From positions 1 to 64,000 of the forward strand of contig NZ_LZTB01000075.1 in NCBI RefSeq assembly GCF_001665685.1: a DNA stretch of 64,000 bases. Reading direction: 5' to 3'. A program made the translations under genes and the position numbers. Positions within the stretch are counted from its first letter, which is position 1. Every line of letters starts with the position of its first letter. Below, in pieces: positions 5,800 through 13,411 of the stretch. This DNA is from Mycobacterium sp. 852013-50091_SCH5140682. Its GTDB lineage: Bacteria > Actinomycetota > Actinomycetes > Mycobacteriales > Mycobacteriaceae. The notes below the pieces were generated by a model. The model did not search any database and had not been told where the DNA came from. It worked only from the letters and a program-made list of their open reading frames with translations.

Positions 5800-8661
5800 A
5801 TGCCGATGACCGCCTTTTCGCAGCTCAAACAGGCCGACGGAACGGTGGTCGAATTTGCGTCGACGCCACATGTGCCGGCAAAGCGCCCGTCTCGTTGGTC
5901 GCCTGCCAACTGGCCCGTCCGCGGGAAAGTGCTCGCCATCGTTCTGGTGCCGCTGATTCTCGCCATCGTGTTCGGCGGATTGCGCATCTACGGCAGCTCC
6001 GTCGAGGCCTCGCGCCTGCGCCTGGCGGCAGACCGCGCCGAGATGATCCCGGACATCGACAAATACATGGCGGCGCTGGAAAGCGTCATGGTGGCGGCTA
6101 CCGAGGGTGGTGACGCCCAGGCCGCCATGGCGGAGTTCACCGCGCGCAAGAACGACCTGCGTCAGCGTACGGAGTCCACCCAGGTCGCCGACGACGTCGC
6201 ACAATCGGTCAACAGCTTGATCGACAAGGGCCAGGAACTGGTCGGCGCGGTGACGGCCAACGCCGTCGACCTGCGCACGCGGGTAATGGGGTACGGGTCG
6301 CTGCTGCTCACCGCGGAGACCGCGATCACGGGATCGGCACGTACCGACGACCAGGACGTGCAGCTGAAGGCCGACGCGTTGTCGCGGGCCATCGGCGCCC
6401 GCGGGCAGATGATGATGCAGCGGCTGCTGGTCACCCGCGGCGGCGACCTGCCCGAACCGGTACTGCGCAGCTCGATGGTCGCGCTGGCCGGTACCGAACC
6501 GTCGACCGTGACGGCGATGGCAAAGGTTCTGGGTGGAGCCTCGGAGCAGGCGGCGACGCTGCGCTCGGAGATGGTCAAGCGGCTGGGCATGCTGTCCGAT
6601 CCGACGGTTCCGCTCGTCGACAACCCCGATCTGCTCGCTTCGTTGCAGGCCACCGACAAGGTCGCCGAACAGATGATCGCGGACTTCACCCGGTCCATCC
6701 CGGCCGCCGTCGACGCCGAAGCCAACCATCAGCGCAGCGCGGCCATCCGCGACGCGATTCTGGTTGCCATCGCCATCGTCAGCGCATTGGTGATCGTGTT
6801 GCTCGTCGCGCGATCGCTCGTGCGTCCGCTGCGCACCCTGCGCGACAGCGCCCTGCGCGTCGCCCACGAGGATCTGGCGACCGAGATCGAACGCGTCCGC
6901 AGCGGCGGTGAGCCCGGCATCGTCGAGCCGCTGCCGGTGTACACCACCGAAGAGGTCGGCCAGGTGGCGCACGCCGTCGACGAACTGCACCAGCAGGCCG
7001 TCTTCCTGGCCGGTGAACAGGCGCAACTGCAGTCGCAGGTGTCCGACATGTTCGAGACCCTGTCGCGCCGCAGCCGTTCGCTGGTGGACCAGCAGCTGTC
7101 CCTGATCGACCGGCTCGAGCGCGACGAGGACGATCCCGAGCGGCTGGAAAGCCTGTTCAAGCTGGACCACCTGGCTGCCAGGATGCGACGCAACGGCGCC
7201 AACCTGCTGGTGTTGTCGGGCTCGAAGGTGACCCGCGAGCACAAAGACCCCGTCCCGATCGACACGATCATCAACGCCGCGGCCTCCGAGGTCGAGGACT
7301 ACGCCCGGGTCATCACGGCCACCGTCGCCGAGGCCGAGGTGGTCGGATCGGCATCCGGTGACCTGATCCACCTGCTGGCCGAACTGCTCGACAACGCGCT
7401 GCGCTACTCGCCGCCCATCTCCCAGGTCCGCGTGTCGGCCGTGTATGCGGACACCGGCGGGCTGGTCATCGAGGTCAGCGACATCGGCCTTGGCATGACC
7501 GAGGCCGACCTGCGGGTCGCCAACACCCGTCTGCAGTCCGGTGGTGAGGTCAACCCGTACACCGCCCGCCACATGGGCCTGTTCGTGGTCGGGCGGCTGG
7601 CCACCCAGCACGGGCTCGTGGTCCGGTTGCGCAGCACCATCCCCGAGGAACCGAACTCCGGCACCACCGCCGGGATCTACATTCCGGCGGAGCTGCTGGT
7701 GCGTGACGGGGTGTCTCTGGCGCCCGCGCCGCGCCCGACGGTCAATACGTCCGGCGACGCCCCGATGGGGCTGGCCGCGGCGATGGGCCTCGACACCAGG
7801 CCGGGCGGTTCGGCGGCCGATGTCGCCGAACCGCTGCGCAACGGTCACGCCGACGGGCAGTTCGGACTGCTGCCGCAGCGCAGTCCCGGGGCCAGCGGTA
7901 TTTCCGACCTGCCCCCGACGCTTGCCCCGATCACCTCGTCGGAGCCCGAGGCGGAGGAACCCGCAGCGGAGCCGGCCGCCGAGGCGCTGCCGGTCCGCGA
8001 ACCGGCCGCCTCCTGGCCGCAGCAGTGGCCGACCGAGGAGGACGAGCATCCCACCCAGGACACGACGAACGGGGCGTTGACCAACACCGCGGTCACCAAC
8101 ACGTCGGCGTTCTTCGCCTCGCGGGCACAGGCCGCCTCCAACGGCGCGCCGCCGGAGTTCACTCCTCCGGCTCCTGCCGCCGCGCCGCAGCCCGCGACCG
8201 ACGAACCGCAACCGGCGACGACCGCCGGGGACGGCGACGCGATCTACCAGTCGATGGTGACCGAGTGGGACATCGACCCGACGACGCACGTGCGCAGCGC
8301 CGACCTGGACTGGAAGACCGTCTGGGAGAAGGGCTGGACGGTCGCAGCCGCGGCGCAGGATGCGCCCGTCGAGCAGCACACCGAGGAAGGTCTGCCGATG
8401 CGTACGCCGGGTGCCCGCCTCGTCCCTGGCGGTGTTGCGGCGGTCGCCGGGCTCAACGGCCGGCACCGCAACGGCGGAGCACACCGGTATGACGACAGCG
8501 CTGAAGCGGTAGCATCGGCTGACAAACCTGACAGCGGCGTATTCGCGGCGTTCCAGCCGCGTGATCCCGAGGCCGTCCGCGCGAGCATCAGCAACCATTT
8601 CGGCGGCGTGGCCGCCGGCCGGTCGCACGCCCGAGAGACCAGAGGAACAGATAGCGAATGA
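5800..8661 (+). CDS. NIT-type sensor histidine kinase of the mfpA conservon (Rv3365c-like)
   Basis: A 953-residue membrane histidine kinase heading a conservon (CvnA-like) operon. TM1 is about residues 44-64 and TM2 about 318-338, enclosing a helical nitrate/nitrite-sensing-type (NIT) extracytoplasmic domain; a HAMP segment follows TM2. The cytoplasmic part has the LDHLAARMRRNGANLL helix near 455-470, an N-box LLAELLDNALRYSPP at about 527-541 and a G-box DIGLGMTEADL near 561. From about 640 to the end runs a low-complexity Ala/Pro/Glu-rich tail of some 300 residues. The DHp helix is atypical and autophosphorylation is not established for these proteins. The stop overlaps the next start (ATGA). 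Confidence 0.88.
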   Translation: MPMTAFSQLKQADGTVVEFASTPHVPAKRPSRWSPANWPVRGKVLAIVLVPLILAIVFGGLRIYGSSVEASRLRLAADRAEMIPDIDKYMAALESVMVAATEGGDAQAAMAEFTARKNDLRQRTESTQVADDVAQSVNSLIDKGQELVGAVTANAVDLRTRVMGYGSLLLTAETAITGSARTDDQDVQLKADALSRAIGARGQMMMQRLLVTRGGDLPEPVLRSSMVALAGTEPSTVTAMAKVLGGASEQAATLRSEMVKRLGMLSDPTVPLVDNPDLLASLQATDKVAEQMIADFTRSIPAAVDAEANHQRSAAIRDAILVAIAIVSALVIVLLVARSLVRPLRTLRDSALRVAHEDLATEIERVRSGGEPGIVEPLPVYTTEEVGQVAHAVDELHQQAVFLAGEQAQLQSQVSDMFETLSRRSRSLVDQQLSLIDRLERDEDDPERLESLFKLDHLAARMRRNGANLLVLSGSKVTREHKDPVPIDTIINAAASEVEDYARVITATVAEAEVVGSASGDLIHLLAELLDNALRYSPPISQVRVSAVYADTGGLVIEVSDIGLGMTEADLRVANTRLQSGGEVNPYTARHMGLFVVGRLATQHGLVVRLRSTIPEEPNSGTTAGIYIPAELLVRDGVSLAPAPRPTVNTSGDAPMGLAAAMGLDTRPGGSAADVAEPLRNGHADGQFGLLPQRSPGASGISDLPPTLAPITSSEPEAEEPAAEPAAEALPVREPAASWPQQWPTEEDEHPTQDTTNGALTNTAVTNTSAFFASRAQAASNGAPPEFTPPAPAAAPQPATDEPQPATTAGDGDAIYQSMVTEWDIDPTTHVRSADLDWKTVWEKGWTVAAAAQDAPVEQHTEEGLPMRTPGARLVPGGVAAVAGLNGRHRNGGAHRYDDSAEAVASADKPDSGVFAAFQPRDPEAVRASISNHFGGVAAGRSHARETRGTDSE

Positions 8662-9068
8662 CCCGTGGAGGAGCGCAACGCGATTCTCTGGACTGGTTGG
8701 TGTCCAAGTTCGCCCGCGAGGTGTCCGGAGTGTCGCACGCCGTCCTGGTGTCGGCAGACGGCCTGTTGATGGCGGCCAGCGAGGACATGCCGATCGAGCG
8801 TGCCGACCAGCTCGCGGCGGTGGCATCCGGGTTGGCCAGCCTGGCCACCGGTGCGGCGCAACTCTTCGACGGCGGCAACGTGCTGCAGTCGGTGGTCGAG
8901 ATGGACAACGGCTACCTGCTGTTGATGCGGGTCGGTGACGGTTCGAACCTCGCGACACTGGCCGGCCGATCCTGCGATATCGGGCAGATCGGGTACGAGA
9001 TGGCGATCCTGGTGGAGCGCGTCGGCGCCGTTGTGCAGTCGTCGCGCCGGGCACCGCAACCTTCGTGA
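8658..9068 (+). CDS. Roadblock/LC7 domain protein (Rv3364c-like, CvnB)
   Basis: A 136-residue single-domain roadblock/LC7 protein, second gene of the conservon. The family pattern is visible: a start helix LDWLVSKFAREVSGVSHAVLVSADGLLMAAS, then a long helix rich in Ala and Leu, then a GYLLLMRVGDGSNLATLA strand pair. Roadblock proteins usually dimerise and act as GTPase-activating or docking partners of small GTPases, here probably the GTPase two genes downstream. The ATG overlaps the kinase stop, implying translational coupling. Confidence 0.92.
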   Translation: MTRGGAQRDSLDWLVSKFAREVSGVSHAVLVSADGLLMAASEDMPIERADQLAAVASGLASLATGAAQLFDGGNVLQSVVEMDNGYLLLMRVGDGSNLATLAGRSCDIGQIGYEMAILVERVGAVVQSSRRAPQPS

Positions 9069-9075
9069 GCTGTCC

Positions 9076-9444
9076 ATGGACGCATCTGATCCCGCCGAGC
9101 AACCGAGCCTGGTCCGGCCGTACACGCTGACCGCAGGCCGGACCGATTCGCGCGTCCACCTGCCGTTGGAGGCACCGGTGGAGGCATTGGAGTCCCCGGC
9201 GCGGGAGCCGCGCTGGTCGGCTCGTGATGTCCGTGGTCAAATCGTGGAGCTGTGCGTCGAGCGCCCATCTGTGGCGGAGATCGCGGCACATTTATCCCTG
9301 CCGCTCGGCGTGGCGCGCGTGCTAATCGGGGACCTGGTGACGCAGGGTTATCTACGGGTGCACACCACCCTCGACGACTCGGCGACCTTCGACGAGCGCC
9401 GCGAATTGATAGGAAGGACCCTGCGTGGTCTACGGGCACTCTGA
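9076..9444 (+). CDS. DUF742 protein (Rv3363c-like, CvnC)
   Basis: A 122-residue DUF742 protein, third conservon gene. The conserved opening LVRPYTLTAGRTD lies near residues 12-24. A winged-helix-like region follows (IVELCVERPSVAEIAAHLSLPLGVARVLIGDLVTQG, about 58-93), which in this family resembles a small DNA- or protein-binding HTH. The ATG at 9076 is chosen seven bases after the preceding stop, since upstream in-frame codons lie inside the roadblock gene. The 3' end overlaps the GTPase gene by 20 bases. Confidence 0.88.
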   Translation: MDASDPAEQPSLVRPYTLTAGRTDSRVHLPLEAPVEALESPAREPRWSARDVRGQIVELCVERPSVAEIAAHLSLPLGVARVLIGDLVTQGYLRVHTTLDDSATFDERRELIGRTLRGLRAL

Positions 9445-10024
9445 CCGCGCCGACGGCAAACCGCGGCGGCGGGCTGCGTCGACGAAGATCGTCATCTCAG
9501 GCGGCTTCGGGGCAGGCAAAACGACGTTCGTGGGTTCGGTCTCGGAGATCATGCCGCTGCGGACCGAGGCGTTGGTCACCAACGTCTCCGAGGGCGTCGA
9601 CCTCCTTGACGGCACCCCGGACAAGCGGACCACCACTGTCGCGATGGACTTCGGCCGGATCACCCTCGACGAGGATCTGGTCCTGTACCTGTTCGGCACT
9701 CCCGGCCAGCGCCGGTTCTGGTTCATGTGGGACGACCTGGTCCGCGGCGCAATCGGTGCCATCGTGCTGGTCGACATCCGCAGGCTGCAGGACAGCTTCG
9801 CCGCGGTCGACTTCTTCGAGGCCCGCCACCTGCCGTTCATCGTCGCGGTCAACGAATTCGACGACGCGCCGCGGCACCCCACACAGGCCGTGCGCAAGGC
9901 GCTCGCGTTGGCCGACCACATCCCGGTGATCACCGTGGACGCCCGGGACCGCAACTCGGCCAAGGCGGCGCTGATCGCCATCACCGAATACTCACTGAGC
10001 AGCCTGACAGCGCTGCCGGGCTGA
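9425..10024 (+). CDS. mfpB: Small Ras-like GTPase MfpB (Rv3362c-like, CvnD)
   Basis: A 199-residue GTPase of the bacterial conservon/MglA-like class. The P-loop GGFGAGKTTFVG is at about residues 26-37; the switch region contains RTTTVAMDFGRI, the G3-equivalent is FGTPGQRRFWFMW (about 91-103), and the base-specificity motif is NEFDD near 141. In M. smegmatis the orthologue interacts with MfpA and contributes to fluoroquinolone protection. GTG start, overlapping the DUF742 gene by 20 bases, with AGGAAGGA-like sequence just before it. mfpA follows after four bases. Confidence 0.92.
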   Translation: MVYGHSDRADGKPRRRAASTKIVISGGFGAGKTTFVGSVSEIMPLRTEALVTNVSEGVDLLDGTPDKRTTTVAMDFGRITLDEDLVLYLFGTPGQRRFWFMWDDLVRGAIGAIVLVDIRRLQDSFAAVDFFEARHLPFIVAVNEFDDAPRHPTQAVRKALALADHIPVITVDARDRNSAKAALIAITEYSLSSLTALPG

Positions 10025-10028
10025 GCCC

Positions 10029-10595
10029 GTGGCGGACCTGACCTGGGCCGACGAGGAATTCGTCGGCGTCGATTTTCGTGCCGACGAATACGACGGAGCC
10101 CTGAGCCGGTTGCGCACCGAGCGCGTCGTCTTCACCGAATGCGATTTCAGCGGCGTCGACCTGTCGGAGTCCGAGCATTCCGGCTCGGCGTTCCGCAACT
10201 GCACGTTCCGCCGGGCCACGCTGTGGCACAGCACGTTCACCAACTGCAGCCTGCTGGGGTCGGTGTTCACCGAGGCGCGGCTGCGGCCGATCACCCTGGT
10301 GGAGTCCGACCTGACGCTCGCGGTGCTCGGCGGGTGCGATCTGCGCGGCGTCGACCTGTCGGACTGCCGGCTGCGGGAAACCAGCCTGGTCGGTGCCGAT
10401 CTGCGCAAGGCAGTGCTGCGGCGTGCCGACCTGACCGGCGCCCGCGTCCAGGACGCCAAGCTCGAAGAGGCTGATCTGCGCGCCTCCCGCGTCGACCCCA
10501 CGTTCTGGACGACGGCGAAGCTGCGGGGCGCCAAGGTCGACATCGAGCAGGCGTTGGCCTACGCGGCAGCCCATGGGCTCTCGGTCGGCGGGTAG
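10029..10595 (+). CDS. mfpA: Pentapeptide-repeat DNA gyrase inhibitor/protector MfpA
   Basis: A 188-residue pentapeptide-repeat protein. The A(D/N)LXX-type five-residue periodicity runs through most of the chain (CDFSGVDLSESEH, CTFRRATLW, CDLRGVDLSDC, ADLRKAVLRRADLTGARV), giving a right-handed quadrilateral beta-helix. MfpA of mycobacteria mimics B-form DNA, binds DNA gyrase and alters fluoroquinolone susceptibility. Last gene of the five-gene operon, starting with GTG four bases after the GTPase stop, as in M. tuberculosis Rv3365c-Rv3361c. The 57-bp inverted-repeat element at 10607 follows its stop. Confidence 0.94.
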   Translation: MADLTWADEEFVGVDFRADEYDGALSRLRTERVVFTECDFSGVDLSESEHSGSAFRNCTFRRATLWHSTFTNCSLLGSVFTEARLRPITLVESDLTLAVLGGCDLRGVDLSDCRLRETSLVGADLRKAVLRRADLTGARVQDAKLEEADLRASRVDPTFWTTAKLRGAKVDIEQALAYAAAHGLSVGG

Positions 10596-10606
10596 CTTTC
10601 TTCCGC

Positions 10607-10663
10607 CGAGCAGACGTAGCGGTACCCGACACGCCGCGTTTGGCGCACCCGAGCGTCTGCTCG
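10607..10663. repeat. 57-bp intergenic inverted-repeat element, copy 1
   Basis: A 57-bp unit bounded by perfect 10-bp inverted arms, CGAGCAGACG at 10607-10616 and CGTCTGCTCG at 10654-10663, with an internal ACACGCCGCG core. It lies between the converging ends of mfpA and the ABC transporter gene. A second unit of exactly the same length at 40108-40164 matches at 47 of 57 positions by hand alignment. It can fold into a stem and may serve as a bidirectional terminator; the conserved non-stem core argues for a dispersed repeat family. Confidence 0.85.
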
Positions 10664-10673
10664 CGCGACAAAC

Positions 10674-13343
10674 TCAGCCTTTGAGGCGGATCTTCCATCG
10701 GACGAAGCCGGTGTAGAAGATCGACAGCCCGGCGAGCATGGCCATGTTGAACAGCCATGCGCCTGCCGTGTGCTTCCACAGCGCGTCGTCGGGCATGATC
10801 GGCGGCTTCACCAGATCGGTGAGCCCCACGGTCGATGCCGTCGTCGCAAAACCCCAGCGAGCCGGGGTGATCCACGACAACTGATCCAACCCGGCGCGGC
10901 CGGTCACCGGGATCATGCCGCCCGAGAACACCAACTGGCTCATGACCGCGACCACCAGCAGCGGCATGATCTGCTCGCTGGTCTTGGCCATCGACGACAG
11001 CGCGAGGCCGACGGTGGCGGCGCAAACGGTACAAGCGGCCATACCGACGAACAGTTCGAACGACGCGTTGCCGAGCACGTTGGCGCCCTGGGTGGGCGCG
11101 CCGACACCGATGATCGTGATGGCGGTGACGATGCCCGCCTGGATCACCGCGAAGACGCTGTACACACAGATCTTGGCCAGTAGATACGCCGACGTGGACA
11201 GGCCGACGGCCTGCTCACGCAGGAAGATCGCGCGCTCACCGATCAGGTCGCGCACCGTCAGCGCGGTACCCATGAAGATGGCGCCGACGTTGAGCAGCAC
11301 CAGCACCTGCCCGGGCTGGTTCGGCGCGTCGCTGGCCGGGTTCGGCGGTCCGAAGCCCGTCTCACCGGGCACCGACAGTGACAGCACGCCCATGATGAAC
11401 GGCAGCAGCGCCAGGAAGATGAAGTAGCCGCGGTCGGAGACGATCAACCGCATCTGGCGGCGCGCGATGGTCGAGAACTGGCGCAGCAGGCTGGTGTGGA
11501 CGGGCTCGCCGAGGTTGGCGGGCTTGTCGGCGGGTGGTCGCTGCGGAGGCGGGCCGTGGATGGCCAGATACCGCTGCTTGGCCGCTTCCGGGTCGCCTGC
11601 GACGGAGCTGAAGATGTCGGCCCAGTTGGTGGTGCCCAGCTCGGTGCCGATCTCGCTGGGCGGCCCGCAGAACGCGGTCTTGCCGCCGGGAGCCAGCAGC
11701 AGCACCTGATCGCACACGTCGAGATAGGTCAACGAGTGCGTGACGACGAGCACCACGCGGCCGGCGTCGGCCAGCTGGCGCAGCATGGTCATGACCTGCC
11801 GGTCCAGCGCCGGGTCCAGGCCCGAGGTGGGTTCGTCGAGGATCAGCAGTGACGGGCCGGTCAGCAGTTCGAGTGCCACCGACGCGCGTTTGCGCTGACC
11901 GCCCGAGAGCTTGTCGACGCGGGTGTCGAGGTGCTTGGTCATCTCGAGCTCTTCGAGCACCTGCATGACGACCTGTTCGCGGTCGGCCTTGGTGGTGTCG
12001 GGCGGCAGGCGCAGCTCGGCGGCGTACATCAGCGCCTGCCGGACGGTGAGCTGGCCGTGCACCACGTCGTCCTGCGGCACCATGCCGATACGGGACCGCA
12101 GTGAGGCGTACTCGGCGTGGACGTCGTGACCCTCGAACGTGATCGTGCCGCTGGTCGGATGGGTCAGGCCCGCGACCTGCTTGGCGAAGGTCGACTTGCC
12201 CGCGCCGGACGGGCCGATCACGGCCGTCAGCGTGCCGGGCCGCGCGTCCAGCGAGATGTTGTCCAGCAGGGTCTTGTTGCCCTCGATGGTCCACGTGAGG
12301 GCACGGACCTCCAACCCGCCGGTGCGGGTGTCGGCCTCGGTCTCGCTGCGCCGTACCAGCGTGCCGCCGGTGTAGGTCAGGTCGACGTTGCCGATGGTGA
12401 CCACGTCACCGTCGTGCAGGATCGCCGAGTCCACCCGGGCGCCGTTGACGAACGTGCCGTTGATGCTGCGTTCATCACGGATCTGGGTGCCGCCGGGCAT
12501 CGGCAGCAGGGTGGCGTGATGGCGGGAGGCCAGCACATCGGGGATGACGATGTCGTTGTCGGTGGCGCGACCGATCTTCACCGCGCCGGTGGCCGGCTCG
12601 GGTCCGCGGCCCGGCCGCAGGATCTTGAGCATGCTGGTCGCCTTATTGGCGATCGGCTCGTTGCCGCGCGGCGCCGACGCGGCGGGGCTCATGGTGGTCG
12701 GGGCCTGCGCCGAGGGCGGGCCTGCGGGCCGCGGCGGTGGCGGCGGTGTGTACGACTGCGGGCTGCTGGGATAACCGGTGTGCGGACCGTTCGGATACCC
12801 GGTCTGCGGGCCGCTCGGGTAGCCCGCCTGCGGACCGCTGGAGAACCCGGACTGCGTCCCGGTGGGATAGCGCTGCTGCGGGCCTGACGGATATCCCGGG
12901 CGCTGGGCGCCTGCCGGGGGCTGAGAGTGCGGCTGCTGCCAGCCGCCGCCCGTTGGCGCCTGCGTGGGCCAACTGCCGGATTGCCGCGTGGCGATGGGCA
13001 CCGCGACCGTCGGCGTGCGACCCACGTTGCCCTGGTGGTGGCCGACCTCGAAGCTCAGCTGCGGGCCGTCCGGGTTGCCGATGTTGATGACCTGGCCGTC
13101 CTGGATGTCCACCGAGGGCACCCGGCGGCCGTTGACGTACATGCCGTTGAGGCTGCCGTTGTCGATCGCGACCCACCGGCCCTGATCGAACCGCAACACC
13201 AGATGGGCACGCGAGATCAACGGGTGGGCGATGCGAACGTCGGCGCGTAGATCGCGGCCTATGACGACATCGTTGCCTGCGGCGAAGGTACGGGTCGACC
13301 CGTCGTACCGAACGGTCAGCGCGGGTGGGGCTGGTCGGCTCAT
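10674..13343 (-). CDS. Double-FHA ABC exporter (Rv1747-like)
   Basis: An 889-residue half-type ABC exporter with phosphothreonine-reading domains. FHA1 spans about residues 1-100 (VIGRDLRADVRI, ISRAHL, GSLNGMYVNG) and FHA2 about 260-340 (IGRATDNDIVI, ASRHHA, SINGTFVNG). Between them is a Gly/Tyr/Pro/Gln linker with eight-residue repeats. The ATPase has Walker A GPSGAGKST (about 377-385), signature LSGGQRKR (about 478) and Walker B LLILDEPTSGLD (about 498); an ABC2-type six-helix domain follows from about 640. In M. tuberculosis Rv1747 is phosphorylated by PknF and linked to phosphatidylinositol-mannoside export. The ATG at 13343 is chosen just before the FHA1 strand. It is not at the Rv1747 locus, so it could be a paralogue. 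Confidence 0.87.
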   Translation of the reverse strand: MSRPAPPALTVRYDGSTRTFAAGNDVVIGRDLRADVRIAHPLISRAHLVLRFDQGRWVAIDNGSLNGMYVNGRRVPSVDIQDGQVINIGNPDGPQLSFEVGHHQGNVGRTPTVAVPIATRQSGSWPTQAPTGGGWQQPHSQPPAGAQRPGYPSGPQQRYPTGTQSGFSSGPQAGYPSGPQTGYPNGPHTGYPSSPQSYTPPPPPRPAGPPSAQAPTTMSPAASAPRGNEPIANKATSMLKILRPGRGPEPATGAVKIGRATDNDIVIPDVLASRHHATLLPMPGGTQIRDERSINGTFVNGARVDSAILHDGDVVTIGNVDLTYTGGTLVRRSETEADTRTGGLEVRALTWTIEGNKTLLDNISLDARPGTLTAVIGPSGAGKSTFAKQVAGLTHPTSGTITFEGHDVHAEYASLRSRIGMVPQDDVVHGQLTVRQALMYAAELRLPPDTTKADREQVVMQVLEELEMTKHLDTRVDKLSGGQRKRASVALELLTGPSLLILDEPTSGLDPALDRQVMTMLRQLADAGRVVLVVTHSLTYLDVCDQVLLLAPGGKTAFCGPPSEIGTELGTTNWADIFSSVAGDPEAAKQRYLAIHGPPPQRPPADKPANLGEPVHTSLLRQFSTIARRQMRLIVSDRGYFIFLALLPFIMGVLSLSVPGETGFGPPNPASDAPNQPGQVLVLLNVGAIFMGTALTVRDLIGERAIFLREQAVGLSTSAYLLAKICVYSVFAVIQAGIVTAITIIGVGAPTQGANVLGNASFELFVGMAACTVCAATVGLALSSMAKTSEQIMPLLVVAVMSQLVFSGGMIPVTGRAGLDQLSWITPARWGFATTASTVGLTDLVKPPIMPDDALWKHTAGAWLFNMAMLAGLSIFYTGFVRWKIRLKG
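12753..12896 (-). repeat. Six 24-bp tandem coding repeats in the FHA linker
   Basis: Six consecutive 24-bp units encode eight-residue repeats of the form G-Y-P-x-G-P-Q-x between the two FHA domains. Units differ mainly by single substitutions (GYPSGPQA, GYPSGPQT, GYPNGPHT and similar), and DNA similarity is still visible between neighbouring units, suggesting expansion by slippage. Confidence 0.8.
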
Positions 13344-13411
13344 CGGCACCAACTCTAACCGTCCGGCCGCGTTAATTGCCGCGCCACGATCGTGTGGCGG
13401 CATGTGTGACG

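Noticed and set aside
5752..9291. Long minus-strand frame opposite the histidine kinase, roadblock and DUF742 genes
   Set aside because: Spans several real genes in antisense, with Arg/Gly/Asp-rich low-complexity translation and no recognisable fold.
12753..12896. CRISPR-like or mobile repeat array
   Set aside because: The 24-bp units are in frame and encode a Gly/Tyr/Pro/Gln linker with no spacers; no CRISPR array or cas gene was seen anywhere in the window.
10674..13343. True orthologue of Rv1747 at its own locus
   Set aside because: Domain order agrees, but in M. tuberculosis Rv1747 lies next to pknF far from mfpA; here no kinase gene is adjacent, so only similarity is claimed.
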